Source: Clostridia bacterium (GTDB taxonomy: Bacteria; Bacillota_A; Clostridia; Christensenellales; Aristaeellaceae). From it: a stretch of 15,058 bases of DNA. Positions 6,370-13,345 of the stretch are shown here, piece after piece. The stretch spans positions 1 through 15,058 of the forward strand of contig JAFWQM010000075.1 of NCBI GenBank assembly GCA_017509065.1, given 5' to 3'. The translations under genes were made by a program, and so were the position numbers. Position 1 is the stretch's first letter. Each line of letters opens with the position of its first letter. The notes below the pieces were generated by a model that was not told where the DNA came from, did no database searches, and saw only the letters and a list, made by a program, of their open reading frames with translations.

Positions 6370-7860
6370 ATGAGCACGCGGCTGACCATTTATTATACTT
6401 CTGATACGCATGGATACCTCTATCCCACCCATTTCAGAGACTTGCAGCCCCATCCCATGGGGCTGCTTTCCATGCGTTTTCCAAAAGACGAAAATACGCT
6501 GATCATTGACGGCGGCGATACGATCCAGGGATCGCCCCTGACCTATTACTGCCATATCAACGGCATGGATTCTCCTGTGGCCCAGGCCATGAACGACCGG
6601 GGTTACGATTATATCACCCTGGGAAATCACGATTTCAATTATGGCCCCGGACACCTGAGCCGGTATCTTCATGCCCTCAACGCTCAATGTCTGTGCGCCA
6701 ACGTCCAGGACGCGGAGGGCCGCCTGCCGCTGCTACCCGGTACGGTGCGTGTGCTGGGAAACGGCCTGCGCGTGGGTCTGGTGGGCATCGTGACGGACTG
6801 GGTGAATCGCTGGGAGAAGAAGGAAAACCTGGTGGGGCTGACGGTATCCGACCCATTGCAAGCGGCCCGGAAAGCAGTCGCGGCTTTACCTCCCCACGAC
6901 GTATTGATCGGCATCTATCATGGCGGAATCGAAAAGGATTTAGCCACAGGGCGCAGCCTGTCCGATACGGATGAAAACATTGCCTGCCGTTTATGCGAAG
7001 AACTCCCTTTCGACCTGCTGCTGACCGGCCATCAGCACATCGCCCTGGCGGAAGGAAGCTGGCACGGAACGCATATTGTGCAAACGCCCTGCAACGCCGA
7101 GCAATATGTTGAAATCACCATGGACGCGGAGGGGCGTTTTCATTCCGCGTTAAAAGCTGTGCCGGATCACGCTGAACTTACGGACAAGGAAAAACGGCTG
7201 CTTCACGATCTGGACGCCTGGCTGGATCATCCGGTGGGCCATCTTTCGCAGCCCATTTGGCCAGAGGATCATTTGACCATGGCCCTGCATGGAACGCCTA
7301 TTGCTGATTTCTTTAATATGGTGCAGCTGGAGGCAAGCGGCGCGGATGTAAGCTGCGCGGCTCTGGCCAACAGCGTGCGCGGCTTTGACAGCCAGGTGAC
7401 CGTTCGCGATGTGGTGGCCAGTTACGTGTACAGCAATACGCTCAAGGTATTGGAAGTAACAGGAGAAATTCTGCGGGACGCGCTGGAACAGTGCGCCACC
7501 TATTTCCGGGTGGACGCGCAGAAACAGGTACGCGTTGATCCGCATTTCCTGGAGCCCAAAGAAGCGCATTATAATTATGATTACTTCGCGGGAATCACCT
7601 ATGCGTTCGATCTGAACCGTCCCGTAGGCAGCCGGGTGGTGGAACTGAAGCGGGACGGCAGGGAAATCGCCCCGGAGGAAAAGCTGTCCCTTTGTATGTG
7701 TGATTATCGGGCTACTGGCGCCGGAGATTTCGATTTCTACCGATCCCGCAAAATCCTGCAAGAGATTCAGACCGATGTGAGTGAGCTCATTCTGAATTAT
7801 CTCCGTGCCCATCCGCTGGTGAATATTCCAGTAAAACGGCCTTTTCAGGTTTTCCTATAA
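6370..7860 (+). CDS. Cytoplasmic UshA-family metallophosphatase / 5'-nucleotidase
   Basis: This is a 496-residue two-domain enzyme. The N-terminal calcineurin-like metallophosphoesterase domain has every metal-site motif: DTH (Asp12, His14), GGD (Asp50), GNHD (85-88), YHGG (His184) and GHQH (220-223). The C-terminal 5'-nucleotidase domain shows NSVRGFDSQVTVRDV, YSNTLKVLEVTG and YRATGAGDFDFY. Family members hydrolyse nucleoside monophosphates, 2',3'-cyclic nucleotides or UDP-sugars. Most are secreted, but this one starts MSTRLTIYYTSDTHG with the catalytic Asp at residue 12, so there is no signal peptide and it should act inside the cell. The ATG lies 2 nt after phnE2, and its ribosome site GAGGG is inside the phnE2 end, so expression is coupled to the importer. 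I infer that it dephosphorylates whatever PhnCDE brings in. The exact substrate is unknown. Confidence 0.87.
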   Translation: MSTRLTIYYTSDTHGYLYPTHFRDLQPHPMGLLSMRFPKDENTLIIDGGDTIQGSPLTYYCHINGMDSPVAQAMNDRGYDYITLGNHDFNYGPGHLSRYLHALNAQCLCANVQDAEGRLPLLPGTVRVLGNGLRVGLVGIVTDWVNRWEKKENLVGLTVSDPLQAARKAVAALPPHDVLIGIYHGGIEKDLATGRSLSDTDENIACRLCEELPFDLLLTGHQHIALAEGSWHGTHIVQTPCNAEQYVEITMDAEGRFHSALKAVPDHAELTDKEKRLLHDLDAWLDHPVGHLSQPIWPEDHLTMALHGTPIADFFNMVQLEASGADVSCAALANSVRGFDSQVTVRDVVASYVYSNTLKVLEVTGEILRDALEQCATYFRVDAQKQVRVDPHFLEPKEAHYNYDYFAGITYAFDLNRPVGSRVVELKRDGREIAPEEKLSLCMCDYRATGAGDFDFYRSRKILQEIQTDVSELILNYLRAHPLVNIPVKRPFQVFL

Positions 7861-7903
7861 TGATGCCCAGATCCGATAACAATTGCTGTGATGCGAGATT
7901 CCC

Positions 7904-7922
7904 CTCCATGTTTCATGGTTTT
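7904..7922 (+). terminator. Weak hairpin after the nucleotidase, possible terminator
   Basis: A perfect 5-bp inverted repeat, CCATG (7906-7910) with CATGG (7914-7918) and a TTT loop, is followed by four T. It lies about 45 nt after the nucleotidase stop codon. The stem is short and AT/GC mixed, so termination here is uncertain. No stronger terminator is visible before the next promoter. Confidence 0.25.
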
Positions 7923-7968
7923 GGGAGCTGAAGACTTTCGGGAATGGCTGAAATGGTAGGAAAAATTC

Positions 7969-7983
7969 AGATTTTTTAAATCT
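7969..7983. promoter_or_regulatory. Palindrome just upstream of the -35, candidate operator
   Basis: AGATTT (7969-7974) and AAATCT (7978-7983) form a perfect inverted repeat around TTT, ending 4 bases before the -35 box. Its position suits an activator or repressor site for the downstream transporter operon. It does not match the Fur consensus as I know it. The palindrome is visible; the role is inferred. Confidence 0.35.
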
Positions 7984-7987
7984 TCCC

Positions 7988-8016
7988 TTGACAATCCTTT
8001 TTCGCGTCTTTATAAT
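7988..8016 (+). promoter_or_regulatory. Perfect-consensus sigma-A promoter of the second ABC operon
   Basis: TTGACA (7988-7993) and TATAAT (8011-8016) match consensus at every base with an ideal 17-bp spacer. Transcription should start near 8023, giving a leader of about 48 nt before the first gene, with AAGGAGG at 8057-8063. A promoter this strong in front of a nutrient transporter suggests either abundant expression or a repressor that keeps it off. Confidence 0.88.
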
Positions 8017-8070
8017 AGAGGACAAATGGGGAATGACCCAAATAATTCATCTGTATAAGGAGGCTTTTTC

Positions 8071-9165
8071 ATGAAAAAGTTTTTGGCTGTTCTGCTGGCG
8101 GCTATGATGCTGCTGGGCTGCGTTGCCGTGGTGCACGCGGAAGATCGGGTAGGCGCTGATCCCGCGCTGGTTGAAGCGGCCAAGGCGGAAGGCGAACTGA
8201 TCGTTTACGGTTCCTGCGAAGAACCCTATCTGGCCGCCGCCTGCCAGCAGTTCCAGAAGCTGTACGGCATCAAGACCCAGTTCCAGCGCCTGTCCACCGG
8301 TCAGGTTCCTGTGAAGATTGAAGAAGAAAACGGCAATCCGTCCGCTGACGTGTGGTTTGGCGGCACCAACAATCCCTATGACGAGCTGGCTGCCAAGGGC
8401 TTCCTGGATAACAGCTATGTGCCCGCCAACGCTTCGCACTTGCTGAGCGATCTGTACAAGGATCCCAACGGCTACTGGTATGGCATTTATACCGGTATCC
8501 TGGGCTTCATGGTCAACAAGGACGAATTGGCCCGCCTGAACCTGGAAAAGCCCCAGACCTGGGACGATCTGCTCAAGCCCGAATACAAGGGCCTGATCTG
8601 GTTCTCCAACTATAACACCGCCGGAACGCCCAAGCTGGCCGCTAACCTGATGCTCCAGATGAAGGGCCATGACGAAGGCATCAAATATCTGGTTGAGTTG
8701 GACAAGAACGTGAAGATTTACACCAAGTCCGGTTCCGGCCCCTCCAAGAACGTGGGCACCGGCGAATGCGTCATCGGCATTGGCTTCCTGCATGACGGCA
8801 TCACCCAGATCCTGGACAATGGCTATGAAAATGTCGATCTGGTGGTTCCCGCTGATGGCACCGCCTGCGAAATCGGCCCCGTGGCGATCTTCAAGGGTGC
8901 CAAGCATATGAACGCCGCCAAGCTGTTTATGGAATTCGCCCTGTCTCCCGAATGCGTGGAACTGGCTGTTGGCACCGGCTCCTATCAGTTCCTGGTCATC
9001 GACAATGCCAAGCAGCCCGAAGCTGCCACCCAGTTCGGCCTGACCCTGGACGCCGTTTGGGACGGCTATGACTTTGCCAAGGCTGTGCAGGATACCACCC
9101 AGAACGTGGCCGACGTGATCACCGCCCTGGGCGACGCCGCCGACGGCCGCTTCAAGACCGAATAA
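8071..9165 (+). CDS. ABC transporter solute-binding protein, COG1840 (AfuA/FbpA-like) family
   Basis: This is a 364-residue secreted type-II binding protein and the first gene of a four-gene operon. The signal peptide is MKKFLAVLLAAMMLLGC..., with a possible lipobox LLGC (14-17) and an alternative cut after VHA (about 23). Family features are GELIVYGSCEEP (41-52), SADVWFGGTNNPYDELAAKG (91-110), TWDDLLKPEYKG (163-174), YTKSGSGPSKNVGTGE (217-232) and GIGFLHDGITQ (236-246). These recall COG1840 proteins annotated as iron(III), aminoethylphosphonate or polyamine binders. The adjacent C-terminal tyrosines that hold iron in FbpA are not seen; the equivalent region reads GTGSYQFLVIDNA (301-313). The substrate is therefore open, and the phosphorus-related neighbours make an organophosphonate possible. 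Confidence 0.85.
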   Translation: MKKFLAVLLAAMMLLGCVAVVHAEDRVGADPALVEAAKAEGELIVYGSCEEPYLAAACQQFQKLYGIKTQFQRLSTGQVPVKIEEENGNPSADVWFGGTNNPYDELAAKGFLDNSYVPANASHLLSDLYKDPNGYWYGIYTGILGFMVNKDELARLNLEKPQTWDDLLKPEYKGLIWFSNYNTAGTPKLAANLMLQMKGHDEGIKYLVELDKNVKIYTKSGSGPSKNVGTGECVIGIGFLHDGITQILDNGYENVDLVVPADGTACEIGPVAIFKGAKHMNAAKLFMEFALSPECVELAVGTGSYQFLVIDNAKQPEAATQFGLTLDAVWDGYDFAKAVQDTTQNVADVITALGDAADGRFKTE

Positions 9166-9192
9166 TCCTTTTACGGAAACTTGATTCCACTT

Positions 9193-9221
9193 CCCCCGCC
9201 CCGCTCGGGGCGGGGGATTTT
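9193..9221 (+). terminator. Strong GC hairpin between binding protein and permease genes
   Basis: A perfect 10-bp GC stem, CCCCCGCCCC (9193-9202) with GGGGCGGGGG (9207-9216), has a GCTC loop and is followed by ATTTT. It sits in the 86-nt gap before the permease, and no new promoter is obvious after it. It probably acts as a partial terminator and 3' stabiliser, giving more binding protein than membrane components. Confidence 0.7.
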
Positions 9222-9251
9222 CAGATCAAAATAGAAAAGGAGAGATTGCTG

Positions 9252-10964
9252 ATGGCGCGTGGTCAAAGCGCGGCGCTGGATCGGAAAAAACTGATGGCCG
9301 ATCCCATTATGATGACCACCATCATAGCGCTCATTGCATTGCTGACCCTGTTTATCCTGTATCCTTTGGCTATTCTGCTGGTTGACAGCGTTTACAGCGG
9401 TAAAGGCCTGTCCCTGGATGTGTTCCGCCGGATTTTTGAAATGCGCACGTTCCGGGTGTCCATTACCAACACGCTGAAAGTAGGCTTTGTGGTGGGCATT
9501 CTGTCTACCCTGATCGGCCTGCTGTTCGCATATGTTGAAGTCTATGTGAAAATGCGCAAGGTAGTGGGCGGGCTGTTCAAGGTGGTTTCCATGCTGCCTG
9601 TGGTTTCCCCGCCCTTTGTGCTGTCTTTGTCCATGATTATGCTGTTCGGCCGCGCTGGCCTGATCACCCGTTTCCTGCTGGGTATTTATGACAACGATAT
9701 TTATGGCTACTGGGGCATCGTGATCGTGCAGACCCTGACCTTCTTCCCGGTCTGTTACATGATGATGAAGGGCCTGCTCAAAAATATCGACCCATCCATG
9801 GAAGAAGCGTCCCGGGATATGGGCGCGACTCGGTGGAAGGTGTTCACCACCGTTACGTTCCCCCTGCTGCTGCCGGGCCTGGGCAACGCTTTCCTGGTGA
9901 CCTTCATCGAATCTATCGCCGACTTCGCCAACCCCATGCTGATCGGCGGCTCCTACGATACGCTGGCCACCACCATTTACCTGCAAATCACCGGCGCTAT
10001 GGATAAGGAGGGCGCCGCCGCCATGGCCGTGGTGCTGCTGTGCATTACGCTGGCCATGTTCGTGGTGCAAAAATATTATCTGGAAAAGAAGACCGCCGCG
10101 ACGCTGACAGGCAAGGCCAGCCGCGCCAGAATGCTGATCGAGGATAAATCCGTCACCATCCCGCTGACGGTGCTGTGCTCCTTGGCTGCGATTTTCGTCA
10201 TCATGATGTACATCTGCGTGCCCATCGGCGCGTTGTTCCCCACCTGGGGCTACAAGTTCACGCCGCTTACCTTCAAGTGGTTCGACCAGGTATTCACCCG
10301 GTATCACGGCCTGCAAGCGTTCAGGGATTCCTTCGTTCTCTCTCTGATCGCCGCGCCCATCACCGCGCTGCTTTCCATGATTATTTCTTATCTGGTAGTG
10401 AAGCGGAAATTCAAAGCCAAAGGCTTCATCGAGGCCGTTTCCATTCTGGCTATGGCCGTGCCCGGCACGGTGCTGGGCGTGGGCTATATCCGCGGCTTTG
10501 CCAACGGCTTGTTCCACACTGGATTGCTCAGCGGGCTCTATGGCACCGGGGCTATCCTGATCATCGTGTTCGTGGTGCGTTCCCTTCCCACCGGCACCAG
10601 AAGCGGTATTTCCGCCCTGCGGCAGATTGATAAATCCATCGAGGAAAGCGCCTATGACATGGGGGCCGACAGCCTGAAGGTATTCACCTCCGTTACCCTG
10701 CCGCTCATCAAGGATTCCTTCCTCTCCGGTCTGGTCACCGCCTTCGTGCGGTCCATCACCGCCATTTCCGCCATCATCCTGCTGGTGACGCCCAGCTACC
10801 TGCTCATTACCGTGCAGATCAATGAATTCGCGGAGAAAGGCGCGTTCAGCATTGCCTGTGCCTTCGCCACTATTCTGATTCTGATTACCTATGGCGCGGT
10901 GCTGCTGATGAATTTGTTTATTAAATTCTTCGGCACCAGCAGAAAAGTCAAGGAGGTTGAATAA
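9252..10964 (+). CDS. ABC transporter permease, two fused membrane domains
   Basis: This 570-residue integral membrane protein carries two permease domains in one chain, each with about six helices. Each half has its own ATPase-docking EAA loop: EEASRDMGATRWKVFTTVTF (near residue 185) and EESAYDMGADSLKVFTSVTL (near residue 465). Fused permeases of this size are typical of iron(III), thiamine and aminoethylphosphonate type importers (FbpB/AfuB, AepW-like). I choose ATG 9252 over the in-frame TTG at 9246, because AAGGAGAG (9237-9244) is 7 bases from the ATG but only one base from the TTG. It is followed after 2 nt by the ATPase gene, whose AAGGAGG lies inside the permease end. Domain identity is secure; the substrate is not. 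Confidence 0.9.
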   Translation: MARGQSAALDRKKLMADPIMMTTIIALIALLTLFILYPLAILLVDSVYSGKGLSLDVFRRIFEMRTFRVSITNTLKVGFVVGILSTLIGLLFAYVEVYVKMRKVVGGLFKVVSMLPVVSPPFVLSLSMIMLFGRAGLITRFLLGIYDNDIYGYWGIVIVQTLTFFPVCYMMMKGLLKNIDPSMEEASRDMGATRWKVFTTVTFPLLLPGLGNAFLVTFIESIADFANPMLIGGSYDTLATTIYLQITGAMDKEGAAAMAVVLLCITLAMFVVQKYYLEKKTAATLTGKASRARMLIEDKSVTIPLTVLCSLAAIFVIMMYICVPIGALFPTWGYKFTPLTFKWFDQVFTRYHGLQAFRDSFVLSLIAAPITALLSMIISYLVVKRKFKAKGFIEAVSILAMAVPGTVLGVGYIRGFANGLFHTGLLSGLYGTGAILIIVFVVRSLPTGTRSGISALRQIDKSIEESAYDMGADSLKVFTSVTLPLIKDSFLSGLVTAFVRSITAISAIILLVTPSYLLITVQINEFAEKGAFSIACAFATILILITYGAVLLMNLFIKFFGTSRKVKEVE

Positions 10965-10966
10965 TC

Positions 10967-12052
10967 ATGGCCAACCGTGTCAAAGAGCCGAAAGGCGTAA
11001 AACTGGACCATATCTCCAAAATTTATCAGGACCCCAAAACCGGCAAGGAATTTTACGCCGTGCATGACGTGGCGCTGGACATCGCCCCCGGTTCCTTCGT
11101 GACCCTGCTGGGCCCCTCCGGCTGCGGCAAAACCACCACCCTGCGCATGATCGCGGGCTTTGAAAGCCCGGACGAGGGCGAAATCTACTTAGGCGGCGAA
11201 CCCATCAACGCCCTGACCCCCAACAAGCGCGACACGGCCATGGTGTTCCAGAGCTACGCCCTGTTCCCCCATTACAACGTGTTCGATAACGTGGCTTACG
11301 GCCTGCGCCTGCGCAAGGTGCCCAAGGACGAGATCAAAAAGCGCGTTACCGACATTTTAGCCCTGGTGGAGCTTTCCGGCATGGAACAGCGCATGACCAA
11401 CCAGCTTTCCGGCGGCCAGCAGCAGCGCGTGGCCCTGGCCCGCGCCCTGGTGGTGGAGCCCGGCGTGCTGCTGTTTGACGAGCCGCTGTCCAACTTAGAC
11501 GCCAAGCTGCGCGTACAGATGCGTACGGAGATCCGCCGCATCCAGCAGACCCTGGGCATCACCGCCATCTATGTGACCCACGACCAGAGCGAGGCCATGT
11601 CCATTTCCGACCAGATCATCCTCATGAAGGGCGGCGTTATCGCCCAGATGGGCAGCCCCACGGAAATCTACTATCACCCCGTCAGCGAGTTCGTGGCCGA
11701 CTTCATCGGCGAGTGCAACTTCTTGAAGGGAAAGGCCGCTTCCTGCGCCAACGGCCAGACTGTGGTGCAGCTTCCCTCCGGCGCCGTCGCCGTGGAAACG
11801 GAAAAGATATACGAAAAAGGCGCGGACTGCGAAATCGTGGTGCGGCCCGAGGCCATCCAGATCGGCGATACCGGCATGCTGCCCTGCAAAGTGGAGCTTT
11901 CCTGCTTCATGGGCAGCTACCAGAACTACCACGTCCGGGTGGGCGACACGCTGGTGAAGATCACGGATAACTGCCCCGTGAACAAGAAAATCTACAAAGT
12001 GGGCGACCAGTGCTTCATTTCCTTCGACCCGGCCTGCGCGCATTTGTTATAA
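10967..12052 (+). CDS. ABC transporter ATPase, PotA/FbpC/UgpC family
   Basis: This 361-residue protein is the energy-coupling subunit for the fused permease. The nucleotide-binding domain has Walker A GPSGCGKTT (49-57), the Q-loop in MVFQSYALFPHYNVFDNV, signature LSGGQQQRVALARAL, Walker B VLLFDEPLSNLDAKLR and switch histidine in YVTHDQSEAMSISDQ. A regulatory TOBE-like region follows from about residue 240 (GECNFLKGKA..., then IVVRPEAIQIGD and CFMGSYQNYHVRVGD), as in spermidine, iron and glycerophosphate importers. The ATG is preceded by AAGGAGG at ideal spacing. The 24 nt to the next gene hold only a weak GGAAGGA site, so that gene is probably in the same operon but translated less. Confidence 0.92.
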   Translation: MANRVKEPKGVKLDHISKIYQDPKTGKEFYAVHDVALDIAPGSFVTLLGPSGCGKTTTLRMIAGFESPDEGEIYLGGEPINALTPNKRDTAMVFQSYALFPHYNVFDNVAYGLRLRKVPKDEIKKRVTDILALVELSGMEQRMTNQLSGGQQQRVALARALVVEPGVLLFDEPLSNLDAKLRVQMRTEIRRIQQTLGITAIYVTHDQSEAMSISDQIILMKGGVIAQMGSPTEIYYHPVSEFVADFIGECNFLKGKAASCANGQTVVQLPSGAVAVETEKIYEKGADCEIVVRPEAIQIGDTGMLPCKVELSCFMGSYQNYHVRVGDTLVKITDNCPVNKKIYKVGDQCFISFDPACAHLL

Positions 12053-12076
12053 TCTGTCGGGAAGGATTGCCTGAAC

Positions 12077-13114
12077 ATGAGAAAATGTCTTCTTTGCCTG
12101 TTCCTGGCCCTGGCGCTCGTCTTTGCGGCGAGCGCTCCGGTCCGGGCGGAAACCGTCCGGAAAATCGGCGTATGCGTAGACCGGATGAGCGACGCGGAAA
12201 CGCGGACTTTGTGCGATATGCTGCTCACGTTTTTTGCCGGTCAGGAAACGGATGAAATCAAATATGAGCTGTTTTTTGCCGATGCCAATGGCACTGCTGA
12301 TCAGCAGAAGGAGCAGATCGGCAATCTGCTGAAACAGAAGCTGGATTTGATTTTGATCAATTTCCTGGACGGCGGAACGGTGGAAGCGACGGCGGAAAAG
12401 CTCAAGGCGGCAGGCACACCAGCAGTACTTTTCGGACGGCAGATGATCGTCCGGGATGGAAACGAATACACGGCGGACGCCAGCGTGGATGCGCTGCTGG
12501 ACCAGATTCAGGGCTGCTATGTGGGCGGCGATCTGCGTCAGGCCAGCCTGATGCAGGGCCGGATCCTGGCGGACAGGCCCTCTCACGGCGATATCGATCA
12601 GGACGGCGTGATTCATTACGTGATCATCCGCGACAGCGCTCCCCGCGCCGAATCCCGTCTGCGCACCGATCTTTCGCTGCGGGCTGTGGGCAACGCCGGG
12701 CTGGAAGCCGTGTGCCTGGCGGACCGCGGCGGAGCCGAGGATCAGGAGCAGGCCAGGATCATCTTTGAAAAACTGATCGTTGAATTCGGCACCCAGATCG
12801 AAGCTGTGATCTGCACCCATGATGCTATCGCGGCGGGCGTCGCCCAGGCGATTCAGGAGGCGGATCAGGAAGCGGACATCGCGGTAAACGCCGATATCTG
12901 CGTGCTGGGCATGGATGGAACGGAAGAAGCCCTGCAATTGATCCGGGAAAACAAAATCGCGGGCACGGTACGCATCGACGACGCAGCCCAGGAACGGGTA
13001 TTGCAGGAAGCGATCCTGAAAATCCTGAACGGGGAAGCGGTTCAGAAGTACTACTGGGCGGAATACAAGATCATCAACAGCGCCAATGTGGATGATCTGG
13101 ACAGCCAGAACTGA
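12077..13114 (+). CDS. MglB-like periplasmic sugar-binding-family protein with altered ligand residues
   Basis: This 345-residue secreted protein has a signal peptide ending near VRA/ET (22-26). It then has a type-I binding fold of the galactose/glucose-binding (MglB) kind: KIGVCVDRMSDAET (29-42), QQKEQIGNLLKQKLDLILIN (76-95), GCYVGGDLRQASLMQGR (146-162), DAIAAGVAQAI (249-259) and LGMDGTEEALQLIRENKIAG (277-296). Several places where MglB contacts sugar look changed: the usual FFNRE reads LFGRQ (118-122), NNDAMALG reads THDAIAAG (247-254) and TVLNDA reads TVRIDDA (297-303). The calcium loop is not recognisable. It has no sugar permease or ATPase beside it. It could be a sensor partner, an orphan binding protein or an accessory to the upstream importer. 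The fold is likely; the ligand is unknown. Confidence 0.8.
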   Translation: MRKCLLCLFLALALVFAASAPVRAETVRKIGVCVDRMSDAETRTLCDMLLTFFAGQETDEIKYELFFADANGTADQQKEQIGNLLKQKLDLILINFLDGGTVEATAEKLKAAGTPAVLFGRQMIVRDGNEYTADASVDALLDQIQGCYVGGDLRQASLMQGRILADRPSHGDIDQDGVIHYVIIRDSAPRAESRLRTDLSLRAVGNAGLEAVCLADRGGAEDQEQARIIFEKLIVEFGTQIEAVICTHDAIAAGVAQAIQEADQEADIAVNADICVLGMDGTEEALQLIRENKIAGTVRIDDAAQERVLQEAILKILNGEAVQKYYWAEYKIINSANVDDLDSQN

Positions 13115-13122
13115 TCCTGTTC

Positions 13123-13166
13123 AAAAAAACAACCGGCTGCTTTTGTCAAGCGCCGGTTGTTTTTTT
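13123..13166. terminator. Bidirectional intrinsic terminator between convergent genes
   Basis: A perfect 15-bp inverted repeat pairs 13123-13137 (seven A then CAACCGGC) with 13152-13166 (GCCGGTTG then seven T) around a 14-nt loop. Because one arm is A-rich and the other T-rich it works in both directions. It ends the MglB-like operon on the plus strand and the MBL-DUF4250 transcript on the minus strand. The TAA stop of the DUF4250 gene (13165-13167) overlaps its edge. Confidence 0.92.
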
Positions 13167-13344
13167 ATACGAACGCGTTCTGCTCCGGGTCATAGTGGTA
13201 ATCGATGGTGGCCAGCACGGCTTCTATTTCCTTCCGGTTGGCGTCCATATCCTCGCACAGGCTGTCCAAGCTGGAAAACCGGTCCCGCAGCTTCATATTG
13301 ACCACGCTGAGCAGCATATAGGGGTCCTGGGGAAACGAGGCCAT
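13165..13344 (-). CDS. DUF4250 domain protein (59 residues)
   Basis: I translated this small gene from the minus strand by hand. It starts MASFPQDPYMLLSVVNMKLR, continues with DRFSSLDSLCEDMDANRKEI and ends AVLATIDYHYDPEQNAFV. The pattern P.DP..LLS..N.KLRD...SLD.LC.D.D and the ending IDYHYD...N.FV match what I know of DUF4250, a short family of unknown function in Clostridia. It has AAAGGAG (13354-13360 on the plus-strand numbering) 9 bases before the ATG. It begins one base after the stop of the metallo-hydrolase gene, so the two are translationally coupled. Its stop codon lies in the bidirectional terminator. The predicted protein is soluble, acidic and mostly helical. No function is proposed. 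Confidence 0.85.
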   Translation of the reverse strand: MASFPQDPYMLLSVVNMKLRDRFSSLDSLCEDMDANRKEIEAVLATIDYHYDPEQNAFV

Positions 13345-13345
13345 G

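Noticed and set aside
8017..8070. Riboswitch in the leader of the second importer
   Set aside because: The leader is only about 48 nt and contains at most a 4-bp hairpin (TGGG/CCCA), too little for a known riboswitch.
9171..10517. Long minus-strand open frame of 448 codons opposite the fused permease
   Set aside because: It is rich in His, Gln and Gly with no recognisable domain, typical of the antisense of a GC-rich hydrophobic gene. The plus strand has a clear two-domain permease with EAA loops and a good ribosome site.
2373..13166. Mobile element or genomic island with transposase or integrase
   Set aside because: No transposase, integrase, tRNA or flanking direct repeat was seen, and codon use is similar to the flanking ribosomal genes.
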